A stretch of 8,383 nucleotides of DNA. It comes from Candidatus Omnitrophota bacterium (lineage in GTDB: Bacteria; Omnitrophota; Gorgyraeia; Zapsychrales; Fredricksoniimonadaceae). The notes beneath the pieces were generated by a model, which saw nothing but the letters and a program-made list of their open reading frames with translations, had not been told where the DNA came from and did not search any database. The stretch lies in assembly GCA_016206745.1 (NCBI GenBank), contig JACQQW010000049.1:1-8383 (forward strand), in the 5' to 3' direction. Shown here piece after piece: positions 1 to 5,985 of this stretch (within the stretch, counting starts at the first letter, position 1; each line of letters starts with the position of its first letter). The position numbers were made by a program, and so were the translations under genes.

Positions 1-51
1 CCTTAGGAGCATGTGGGGAGACCCGTGGAGGTTCAAGTCCTCTTCCGCCCA
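1..51 (+). tRNA. tRNA-Leu(UAG), 3' part, cut by the window edge
   Basis: This is the 3' portion of a leucine tRNA. The first base is the last base of the 5' anticodon stem. The loop CTTAGGA follows, with anticodon TAG at 4-6, then stem GCATG (9-13). A long class II variable arm comes next: GGG (15-17), a GAGA tetraloop, and CCC (22-24). The T arm has stem GGAGG (27-31), loop TTCAAGT (32-38) and stem CCTCT (39-43). The acceptor strand TCCGCCC is at 44-50 and discriminator A at 51, as expected for tRNA-Leu. CCA is not encoded. The D arm and 5' acceptor strand lie outside the window. The variable arm leaves tRNA-Leu, tRNA-Ser or tRNA-Tyr as possibilities, and the UAG anticodon settles on Leu. 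Confidence 0.88.
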
Positions 52-117
52 TTCTACTTCGCCCTAAAACCACGGCCCAACAAAAAGCGTTGGGCCTTGT
101 TTGAGGGCTTCGTAGAA
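52..117 (+). terminator. Hairpin-rich spacer after tRNA-Leu, possible terminator
   Basis: The inner hairpin has a perfect 8-bp stem, GGCCCAAC (74-81) with GTTGGGCC (89-96), and a 7-nt A-rich loop. It is followed by TTGTTT (97-102), a weak T tract suggesting Rho-independent termination. Two further complementary pairs flank it symmetrically: GCCCT (61-65) with AGGGC (104-108), and TTCTAC (52-57) with GTAGAA (112-117), separated by a TTC/TTC internal loop. The whole spacer can therefore fold into one long interrupted stem that starts at the first base after the tRNA. It may be a terminator, a tRNA 3'-end processing signal, or a small palindromic repeat. The imperfect T tract keeps confidence moderate. 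Confidence 0.5.
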
Positions 118-140
118 CACGTTCTGGTCAAATAATTGAC

Positions 141-213
141 GCGGCGGTAATTCAGTTGGTAGAATGCCACCTTGCCAAGGTGGATGTCAAGGGTTCGAGC
201 CCCTTCCGCCGCT
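141..213 (+). tRNA. tRNA-Gly(GCC)
   Basis: This is a complete cloverleaf. Acceptor GCGGCGG (141-147) pairs with CCGCCGC (206-212). The D stem is ATTC/GAAT around a loop containing GTTGGTA. The anticodon stem CCACC (167-171)/GGTGG (179-183) encloses loop TTGCCAA, with anticodon GCC at 174-176. The T stem AAGGG/CCCTT encloses TTCGAGC. The discriminator is T213, matching the U73 of bacterial glycine tRNAs. CCA is not encoded, so maturation would need a CCA-adding enzyme. The first protein gene starts 29 bases downstream without a convincing terminator between, so read-through into that operon is possible. Confidence 0.95.
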
Positions 214-228
214 TTTAAATATTTAATC

Positions 229-238
229 CCTCCGGAGG
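229..238 (+). promoter_or_regulatory. Ribosome binding site of the EIIA gene inside a 10-bp palindrome
   Basis: The Shine-Dalgarno core GGAGG at 234-238 lies 4 nt before the ATG at 243. It is directly preceded by its own complement CCTCC, so CCTCCGGAGG is a perfect 10-bp palindrome. This site supports the ATG at 243 as the start. Confidence 0.7.
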
Positions 239-242
239 CTTC

Positions 243-713
243 ATGAAAATCGCAGAATTCTTGTGCAAAGACGCGGTAACCAATGATTTAAACGCAGTCA
301 CTAAAGAAGAAGTGGTCGCTGAATTAGTGGGTCTGCTGGTGGACGCGGGGGCCATTGAGAAGAGAAGCAGAAATAAAGTCATCGATACTTTGATGGCGCG
401 CGAGGCGTTGGGATCGACCGCCATAGGACAAGGCATTGCCATTCCTCATGCCAAGTCAGAGATAACAGGAAAGTTGATTGCCGCCCTTGGGATCAGCAAA
501 AAAGGCGTCAATTTTGATTCGCTCGACGGCGAGCCGGCCTATATATTTTTTCTGCTGGTAGCGCCGGCCGATTCCGCCGGCCCGCACCTCAAGGCCCTTG
601 CCCGGGTTTCCCGTCTGTTGAAAGATAAATTCTTCCGTGACAGCCTTAAAAATACCAAATCCAAAAAAGACATTTTAGATCTGCTGGCTCAGGAAGAATC
701 GCATCTCAATTAA
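243..713 (+). CDS. ptsN: PTS EIIA protein, PtsN / fructose type
   Basis: This 156-residue protein belongs to the fructose/mannitol/nitrogen EIIA family (PTS_EIIA_2). It accepts phosphate from HPr on a histidine. The fold is recognisable from the motif GQGIAIPHA at 62-70, with the predicted phosphoryl-accepting His69. A second conserved histidine, His115, begins the stretch HLKALARVSRLL. The length matches stand-alone PtsN-type regulators (about 150-165 residues), and no EIIB or EIIC domain is attached. The ATG at 243 has a strong ribosome site, and the gene ends 14 bases before the likely yvcK start. Co-location with HPr and EI supports a phosphorelay role in the cytoplasm. The symbol is by family resemblance: a sugar-specific EIIA whose permease lies elsewhere cannot be excluded. 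Confidence 0.88.
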   Translation: MKIAEFLCKDAVTNDLNAVTKEEVVAELVGLLVDAGAIEKRSRNKVIDTLMAREALGSTAIGQGIAIPHAKSEITGKLIAALGISKKGVNFDSLDGEPAYIFFLLVAPADSAGPHLKALARVSRLLKDKFFRDSLKNTKSKKDILDLLAQEESHLN

Positions 714-727
714 TTTTGGTCCAAGCC

Positions 728-1969
728 ATGTCCAATAATTTGTTTAAATGGCTATACCCCGGCATCAAGGTCAAGCGCTGGATGCTGGCGGCATGTTTCG
801 GCGTTTTGGTCGTTGGTTTTGGGTCTATTTTTGCGGTTTATCCTTATCCCTTTGTCAGCCGCATGGGTGTTGTCATTATCTTGTGCGGCATCGTATTTGT
901 GGTGCTGGGCATGGGGAAAATGACGGTTTCCCTCATCACCCTGTTCCTGCCCCAGCGCGAGCGGGACATTGTCAATATTTTGTACCAGCGCCGTTATCTG
1001 GAGCGCGGCCCTAAAGTGGTGGCTTTAGGCGGCGGGCAAGGCCTGTCGCGGCTGCTATTGGGGCTCAAGGAATACACGGCGAATTTGACCGCCATCGTCA
1101 CCGTGGCGGACAGCGGAGGGTCTTCGGGGCGTTTGCGGGAAGAATTCAACATTGTCGCGCCCGGGGACATCCGCAACTGTTTAGTCGCCTTAGCGGACGC
1201 GCCGGCCCTGATGGGGCAGTTGTTCCAATACCGTTTTTCCGACGGGGAGGGTTTAAAGGGCCATAATTTCGGGAATTTATTTCTGACCGCCATGGTGCAG
1301 TTGACCGGCGGGGACTTTCAAAAAGCGGTGGAAGAGTCCAGCAAGGTCCTGGCCATCCGCGGTAAAGTCATCCCGTCCACGGTGCACAATGTCCATTTGG
1401 TGGCGGAATATGTCGACGGGTCCTTGACCGAAGGGGAAGCCAAGATCCCCGGCAAAAACCTTCCCATTAAACGCCTGTTTTTAAAACCTGAAGGGGCCGT
1501 GCCCACTCCGGAAGCCTTGACCGCCATTGCCGAGGCCGACATCATTGTCATGGGGCCGGGGAGTTTGTACACCAGCATCTTGCCGAATTTGATCATTAAA
1601 GGAATGCCGGAGGCGATTGTCCGGTCGCCGGCCTATAAGATTTACGTGTGCAATGTCATGACCCAGCGGGGGGAAACCGACGGGTTTTCCGCCGGAGACC
1701 ACACCCGGGCCATTATCGGGTACGCGCACCCCAAGGTCCTGGACGCATGCATCATCAACGATGCCCTTGTTCCCGATGAGGCGCTTCAACGTTACCGCGG
1801 GGAAGACTCTTATCCGGTGACGGCTGACGCGGAGGGCATCCGGTCGATGGGTTACCGGGTGGTGGCGACCGACTTGCTCAGCGTTGCCGATTATGTCCGC
1901 CACGATTCCAAGAAATTGACCCAGGCATTGATCAAATTGATCGAAACGCAAAGAGTGATCAAGAGATAA
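728..1969 (+). CDS. yvcK: YvcK-family (CofD-like) protein with N-terminal membrane domain
   Basis: This is a member of the YvcK/CofD-like superfamily, the so-called gluconeogenesis factor. In other bacteria YvcK binds UDP-sugars such as UDP-GlcNAc and is needed for normal shape and growth on gluconeogenic carbon. Counting from the ATG at 728, about 413 residues are encoded. Two hydrophobic segments lie near residues 18-38 and 46-74. The soluble domain follows from about residue 95. It carries VVALGGGQG, VTVADSGGSSGRL, PGDIRNC, GHNFGNL, MGPGSLYTSILPNL and CNVMTQRGET, all typical of the family. B. subtilis YvcK is soluble and only about 320 residues, so the membrane part is an addition. An in-frame TTG at 716 is an alternative start giving 417 residues. 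Neither start has a clear ribosome site, and translation may be coupled to the EIIA gene, whose stop is at 711-713. The HPr gene begins 3 bases after its stop. Confidence 0.9.
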   Translation: MSNNLFKWLYPGIKVKRWMLAACFGVLVVGFGSIFAVYPYPFVSRMGVVIILCGIVFVVLGMGKMTVSLITLFLPQRERDIVNILYQRRYLERGPKVVALGGGQGLSRLLLGLKEYTANLTAIVTVADSGGSSGRLREEFNIVAPGDIRNCLVALADAPALMGQLFQYRFSDGEGLKGHNFGNLFLTAMVQLTGGDFQKAVEESSKVLAIRGKVIPSTVHNVHLVAEYVDGSLTEGEAKIPGKNLPIKRLFLKPEGAVPTPEALTAIAEADIIVMGPGSLYTSILPNLIIKGMPEAIVRSPAYKIYVCNVMTQRGETDGFSAGDHTRAIIGYAHPKVLDACIINDALVPDEALQRYRGEDSYPVTADAEGIRSMGYRVVATDLLSVADYVRHDSKKLTQALIKLIETQRVIKR

Positions 1970-1972
1970 GAA

Positions 1973-2251
1973 ATGAGCAGAATTGAAAAACAACTCATTG
2001 TCGCCAATAAAAAAGGCCTGCATGCCAGGCCGGCGGCCTTGTTTGTGCAGCTGGCGGACAAATTTGACGTGTCCGTGACCATTGCCAAAGGTGAAGAACG
2101 GGTCAACGGCAAGTCGATCATGGGTCTTTTGATGCTGGGGGCCCAATATCAAACCCCGCTGACCGTGATCGTTGACGGCAATGAGGCCCAGGCCGCGATG
2201 GCGGAATTTGAAGCATTTTTCAGTAAACAAGAGGAAGAACTCATTAAATGA
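1973..2251 (+). CDS. ptsH: Phosphocarrier protein HPr
   Basis: HPr takes phosphate from enzyme I and passes it to EIIA proteins. It is a small cytoplasmic protein, here 92 residues against a usual 85-90. The active-site motif KKGLHARPAA (13-22) contains His17, equivalent to His15 of the classic proteins. The regulatory-site motif NGKSIMGLLML (45-55) contains Ser48, equivalent to Ser46, the residue phosphorylated by HPr kinase/phosphorylase in Firmicutes and many other phyla. The gene starts 3 bases after yvcK ends. Its TGA stop (2249-2251) overlaps the ATG of the enzyme I gene in an ATGA arrangement, which predicts translational coupling. The upstream ribosome site is weak. HPr directly after yvcK recalls the yvcK-crh neighbourhood of B. 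subtilis, but the conserved histidine shows this is an HPr and not a Crh. Confidence 0.96.
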   Translation: MSRIEKQLIVANKKGLHARPAALFVQLADKFDVSVTIAKGEERVNGKSIMGLLMLGAQYQTPLTVIVDGNEAQAAMAEFEAFFSKQEEELIK

Positions 2252-3993
2252 ACGAACTGGTCCTTAAAGGGGTCCCTGCCGCCGGCGGCATTGCTTCCGG
2301 CGAGGCGTTTATCCTGGACAACCAGGAATTCATTGTTCCCCAGCGCATTATTTCCGCCCATGAGGCCGATTCCGAAGTGGCCCGGTTTGAAGAGGCCATC
2401 GAGCAGACCCGGCGGGAAATCCGTTCTTTGCAAAAAAAGATCACCCAGGACATGGGCATCCAGCACGCGCAGATCCTTGACGCCCATTTGCTGGTATTGG
2501 ATGATCCCATGCTGCGCGAGCAGGTCACCAGGGGCATCCAGCATGATAAAAATGCCGCGGAATATGCCTTTATCAAAGTCATGAAGTCGTACGTAAAGAC
2601 CCTGTCGCAAATCCAGGATGAATATTTGCGGGAGCGCACCAGCGATGTCAACGACATCGCCAAAAGGGTCCTGAAGCATTTGATGGATGAAAGCAAGTGG
2701 CATGACCTGGATAATTTGCACAGTGATTCGGCGGTGGTGGCGCATGACCTTTCTCCGTCGGACGCGGTGAGCATGTTCAACACCAGGATCATGGCCTTTG
2801 TCACCGACATCGGCGGCAGGACCTCGCATACGGCCATCATTGCCAAGTCCCTGGGGGTCCCGGCCGTGGTGGGGTTAAAGGACGCGACCCTGCGGATCAC
2901 CAACGGCGACCATTTGATCGTGGACGGCAACAAGGGCCTGGTGATCGTCAACCCGACGGTGCCGACCCAGGAACTGTATGCCAAAGAACAGAGCAAGATC
3001 AATGCTTCCCTGGCAAAATTGGGCGATTTAAAAGAACTGCCTGCCCAGACCATCGACGGTAAACGTGTTTTTATCCTGGCGAATTTGGAGTTGTCTTCCG
3101 AGATCAAGAACGCGCGCAAATTCGGCGCCGAAGGGGTCGGGCTTTACCGCACGGAGTTTTTATACATGAACCGCCTGGACCTGCCGTCGGAAGAGGAGCA
3201 GTACCAGGCCTATAAACAGGTGGCCGAGGCCGTGGCCCCGCTGCCCTTGACCATCCGCACGCTGGATTTGGGCGGAGACAAGTTTATTTCCAGCGTACAG
3301 ATCCCCAAAGACATGTCGCCTTTTCTGGGGGTGCGCGCCATCCGTTTCTGTTTGGAAAGACCGGACATTTTCAAGACCCAGTTGCGGGCGATCTTGCGCG
3401 CTTCGGTGCATGGCCGCATCCAGATGATGTACCCGATGATTTCCGGCATAGGGGAGCTGCGCCGGGCCAATGCGATTTTAAATGATGTCAGACGCAGTTT
3501 GCGCGATGAGCATATCGTTTTCGACGAACAAATGAAGATCGGGGTCATGATCGAGGTCCCTTCCGCGGTCATGACGGCCGATATGCTGGCCAAAGAGGCG
3601 GGATTTTTTTCCATAGGGACCAATGACTTGATCCAGTACACGCTGGCGGTCGACCGGGTGAATGAAAAGATCGCCCATTTATATGAACCGGCGCACCCTG
3701 CGGTATTGCGCATGATCCAGAGGACCATCGACGCCGGCCATAATGAGGGGATCCATGTGGGGCTGTGCGGTGAAATGGCCTCTGATCCGGTGCTGGCGTT
3801 TTTGCTTTTAGGGTTGGGGCTGGATGAATTGAGCATGTCACCGTCGAGTATTTTGACGGTGAAGAAAATGGTCAGGGGCCTGCGTTTTAGCGACGTAGTG
3901 CGCGTTACCCAGGAAGCCATGGGGCTTTCCACGGGCCAGGAAGTGGAAGAATACGTGTCGGCGCAGCTGCGCCGGCTGGTGCCAAATTTATAA
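2248..3993 (+). CDS. ptsI: PTS enzyme I (PEP-protein phosphotransferase)
   Basis: This enzyme transfers phosphate from phosphoenolpyruvate to HPr and starts the PTS relay in the cytoplasm. It has 581 residues, close to the 575 of the E. coli protein. The N-terminal and phosphohistidine domains run to about residue 235, with active-site GGRTSHTAIIAKSLGVPAVV and phospho-accepting His194. The C-terminal PEP-binding barrel follows. Its catalytic residues sit at a constant +5 offset from E. coli: Arg301 (LYRTEF), Arg337 (TIRTLDLGGDK), Glu436 (IEVPSA), Asp460 (GTNDLIQY), Arg470 and Cys507 (GLCGEMA). There is no N-terminal GAF domain, so this is PtsI and not PtsP. A GAGGAAG motif at 2231-2237 lies about 10 nt before the ATG, which overlaps the HPr stop. 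Confidence 0.97.
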   Translation: MNELVLKGVPAAGGIASGEAFILDNQEFIVPQRIISAHEADSEVARFEEAIEQTRREIRSLQKKITQDMGIQHAQILDAHLLVLDDPMLREQVTRGIQHDKNAAEYAFIKVMKSYVKTLSQIQDEYLRERTSDVNDIAKRVLKHLMDESKWHDLDNLHSDSAVVAHDLSPSDAVSMFNTRIMAFVTDIGGRTSHTAIIAKSLGVPAVVGLKDATLRITNGDHLIVDGNKGLVIVNPTVPTQELYAKEQSKINASLAKLGDLKELPAQTIDGKRVFILANLELSSEIKNARKFGAEGVGLYRTEFLYMNRLDLPSEEEQYQAYKQVAEAVAPLPLTIRTLDLGGDKFISSVQIPKDMSPFLGVRAIRFCLERPDIFKTQLRAILRASVHGRIQMMYPMISGIGELRRANAILNDVRRSLRDEHIVFDEQMKIGVMIEVPSAVMTADMLAKEAGFFSIGTNDLIQYTLAVDRVNEKIAHLYEPAHPAVLRMIQRTIDAGHNEGIHVGLCGEMASDPVLAFLLLGLGLDELSMSPSSILTVKKMVRGLRFSDVVRVTQEAMGLSTGQEVEEYVSAQLRRLVPNL

Positions 3994-4046
3994 TAAAGAT
4001 TGAAATCTTCCCCCCTCTTTTTTCAAAGAGGGGGCTAGGGGGAGTT
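3994..4046 (+). repeat. Spacer with 10-bp hairpin and G-rich tail serving as ribosome site
   Basis: CCCCCTCTTT (4011-4020) and AAAGAGGGGG (4025-4034) form a perfect 10-bp stem with a TTTC loop. Before it, AAGAT (3996-4000) and ATCTT (4005-4009) form a second small stem. After it comes a G-rich tail at 4037-4044 ending GGAG, which is the only ribosome-site candidate for the ATG at 4047. No T tract follows the hairpin on either strand, so it does not look like an intrinsic terminator. It resembles the short C/G-run palindromes dispersed in many bacterial genomes, but copy number cannot be judged from this window. Confidence 0.65.
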
Positions 4047-4784
4047 ATGAAGGCATTAATCCTCGCCGCCGGTTACGGCACGCGTTTGGCCGCGGTGTCC
4101 CAAGGCCTGCCTAAGCCGCTGCTGACTGTGGCCGGAAAATCGCTGATTGATCACGCCATTGATAAGTTGAGGCCCATCCAGGGACTGACGGAAATCGTCG
4201 TGGTGTCAAACAATAAATTTTATGGCCATTTTTGCGCCTGGGCCAAAGGCCATCCGGGACTCAAAATAAGGGTGCTCAATGACGGCACTAATACAAATGA
4301 GGAACGGTTAGGTTCAGTCGGCGATATGCATTTCGTATGGAACAAGGAAGCGGCCGCAGATGACTGGCTGGTCATTGGTGGAGACAACCTTTTTGACCAG
4401 GACCTGGGGCAATTCATGGCCTATGCCCAAGGAAGGATCCCGGCGGTGACCATTGGGCTTTATGACATCAAGGACATTGCCGCCGCCACCAAGTTCGGCA
4501 TCAGTGCGGTCGACCAAAGCGGCAGGGTGGTTTCTTTTCAGGAGAAGCCCAAAAATCCGCCTTCCAGTTTGATTACCATGTGTTTGTATTATTTCCCAAA
4601 GACCACGCTGGGTTATATTGAGGAATACCGCAAAGAATCCAAAGCTTTGGATGCGGCGGGAAGCTATATCCAATGGCTGGTGGAAAAGAAAAATGTTTAT
4701 GGTTTTCAATTTAATGGAAAATGGTATGATATCGGCAGTGTCGAATCTCTGCAGGAGGCGCAACAACAATTCAATCCAAGGTAG
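4047..4784 (+). CDS. Sugar-phosphate-type nucleotidyltransferase
   Basis: This 245-residue cytoplasmic protein belongs to the NTP_transferase family, whose members join an NTP to a sugar-1-phosphate or a related phosphate and release pyrophosphate. The nucleotide-binding signature ILAAGYGTRL (5-14) is followed by LPKPLLTVAGKSLIDH (21-36) with the conserved Lys-Pro pair. The metal/nucleotide motif IGGDNLF is at 110-116, and EKP (166-168) and WYDIGS (226-231) also fit the family. It has only the catalytic core, with no left-handed beta-helix domain as in GlmU. The residues after GTRL are AAVSQ instead of the more usual PLT-type sequence. The NTP and sugar cannot be assigned. It sits between ptsI and metK, and the ATG at 4047 is fixed by the signature lying right at the N terminus. 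Confidence 0.85.
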   Translation: MKALILAAGYGTRLAAVSQGLPKPLLTVAGKSLIDHAIDKLRPIQGLTEIVVVSNNKFYGHFCAWAKGHPGLKIRVLNDGTNTNEERLGSVGDMHFVWNKEAAADDWLVIGGDNLFDQDLGQFMAYAQGRIPAVTIGLYDIKDIAAATKFGISAVDQSGRVVSFQEKPKNPPSSLITMCLYYFPKTTLGYIEEYRKESKALDAAGSYIQWLVEKKNVYGFQFNGKWYDIGSVESLQEAQQQFNPR

Positions 4785-4821
4785 GGACCGGTCGCGACCG
4801 TTCCTTACAATTCTTAAGGAA
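4785..4821 (+). promoter_or_regulatory. Overlapping palindromes upstream of metK
   Basis: CGGTCGCGACCG (4789-4800) is a perfect 12-bp palindrome, and GACCGGTC (4786-4793) overlaps it, giving three GACCG/CGGTC half-sites. Outer bases GGA and TCC extend it to a 20-bp near-palindrome. Next to it, TTCCTTA (4801-4807) pairs with TAAGGAA (4815-4821) around a 7-nt loop, and this stem overlaps the metK ribosome site. Regulator binding or occlusion of translation start are inferences from symmetry only. Confidence 0.4.
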
Positions 4822-4824
4822 AGG
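4816..4824 (+). promoter_or_regulatory. Ribosome binding site deciding the GTG start of metK
   Basis: AAGGAAAGG lies 8 nt before the GTG at 4833. It supports this non-ATG start, which places the conserved YLFTSESV segment at residues 5-12, where it belongs. Confidence 0.75.
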
Positions 4825-4832
4825 CGGTATCG

Positions 4833-5984
4833 GTGAAAGGACGTTATTTATTTACTTCTGAATCCGTGGGCAACGGCCATCCGGACAAGGTCTGCGATCA
4901 ACTTTCCGACGCGGTCCTGGACGCTGTTTTAAAAGACGATCCCAAAGGCCGGGTCGCCTGCGAAACCTTCTGTTCCATGGGGCTGGTGATTGTCGGAGGC
5001 GAAATTACCACCACAACCTACGTGGACGTGCACAATCTGGTGCGCAAGACCCTTTTAGACATCGGCTACAACCATCCTAAATACGGGTTTGATGCCAACA
5101 CCTGCTCGATTTTAAACGCCATCAATAAACAGTCCCCGGACATTGCCCAGGGCGTGGACGCGGGCGGCGCCGGCGACCAGGGTATTATGTTTGGCTATGC
5201 CTGCGATGAGACCCAGGAATTGATGCCGCTGCCGATCATGCTGGCGCACCGCCTGGTGCAGCGCGTGGAAGAGGTGCGCACCAAAGGCATCCTTAAATAT
5301 TTGGGACCTGACTGCAAATCACAGGTGACCATCGAATACGAAGACGACAAACCTTTGCGCGTGGACGCGGTGGTCCTGGCCTGCCAGCACACGGAAGAAA
5401 TTTTGGACAAGACGGGCAAGAAAATCACGGAAAAAGCCAGGCAGGACATCATCAAGGCCGTGGCCCGCCCAATTGTCGGCAAAATGACCGATGCCAAGAC
5501 CAAGTTTTATGTCAATGAAACCGGTAAATTCGTCGTGGGCGGTCCGCAATCCGATACCGGCGTCACGGGCCGGAAAATCATCGTCGATACCTACGGCGGC
5601 GTGGTGCCGCATGGGGGCGGGGCCTTCTCCGGCAAAGACCCGACCAAGGTCGACCGTTCCGCCGCGTACATGGGCCGGTACATCACCAAAAACATCGTCG
5701 CGGCCGGTCTGGCCAAGAAATGTTTATTGCAGGTCGGTTATGCCATCGGTTTTTCCCAGCCGGTTTCCGTGATGGTGGACACCTACGGCACAGGCAAGGT
5801 CAGCGAACAAAAATTGGTGGAATTGGTGCGCAAGCATTTTGATTTATCTCCCAAGGGCATCATTGAAACCCTGGATTTGCGCCGGCCCATTTACCGGAAG
5901 ACCGCCTCTTATGGCCATTTCGGCCGTTCCGGATTCTCCTGGGAAAAGACCGATCAAGCGGCCGCGTTAAAAAAGGAAGTTTAA
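4833..5984 (+). CDS. metK: S-adenosylmethionine synthetase
   Basis: This enzyme makes S-adenosylmethionine from methionine and ATP, releasing phosphate and pyrophosphate; it normally works as a homotetramer in the cytoplasm. The 383 residues match the E. coli length of 384. Signatures seen are [20 protein letters not shown] (7-26) with ATP-binding His16, the loop [13 protein letters not shown] (111-123), and [19 protein letters not shown] (261-279). The C terminus ends in a typical [11 protein letters not shown] segment. The start is GTG with a good ribosome site. ahcY follows after a single base, so SAM production and disposal of its by-product are co-transcribed. The TEGHPDK of many homologues is GNGHPDK here, a tolerated variation. 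Confidence 0.97.
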   Translation: MKGRYLFTSESVGNGHPDKVCDQLSDAVLDAVLKDDPKGRVACETFCSMGLVIVGGEITTTTYVDVHNLVRKTLLDIGYNHPKYGFDANTCSILNAINKQSPDIAQGVDAGGAGDQGIMFGYACDETQELMPLPIMLAHRLVQRVEEVRTKGILKYLGPDCKSQVTIEYEDDKPLRVDAVVLACQHTEEILDKTGKKITEKARQDIIKAVARPIVGKMTDAKTKFYVNETGKFVVGGPQSDTGVTGRKIIVDTYGGVVPHGGGAFSGKDPTKVDRSAAYMGRYITKNIVAAGLAKKCLLQVGYAIGFSQPVSVMVDTYGTGKVSEQKLVELVRKHFDLSPKGIIETLDLRRPIYRKTASYGHFGRSGFSWEKTDQAAALKKEV

Positions 5985-5985
5985 A

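Noticed and set aside
97..140. Promoter for tRNA-Gly, from AT-rich bases around 129-138
   Set aside because: No -35/-10 pair with proper spacing and distance to the tRNA 5' end could be found; co-transcription from upstream is equally possible.
1481..2230. Long open frame on the minus strand across the yvcK-ptsH junction (249 codons)
   Set aside because: It is antisense to two clearly recognised proteins, shows no family motif, and has the low-complexity composition typical of GC-rich antisense frames.
2244..3119. Open frame on the minus strand inside ptsI (291 codons), with a neighbour at 2149-2829
   Set aside because: Both lie opposite conserved enzyme I codons and have no recognisable domains, so they are shadows of ptsI.
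3210..3932. Open frame on the minus strand in the 3' half of ptsI (240 codons)
   Set aside because: The plus strand here encodes catalytic residues of the PEP-binding barrel; the antisense frame has no supporting feature.
4011..4034. Rho-independent terminator after ptsI
   Set aside because: The stem is strong, but it is followed by CTAGGGGG on the plus strand and by no immediate T tract on the minus strand. The next gene starts 12 bases later.
4785..4832. SAM riboswitch in front of metK
   Set aside because: The spacer is only 48 bases and lacks the multi-helix conserved core of the known SAM riboswitch classes; only short palindromes are present.
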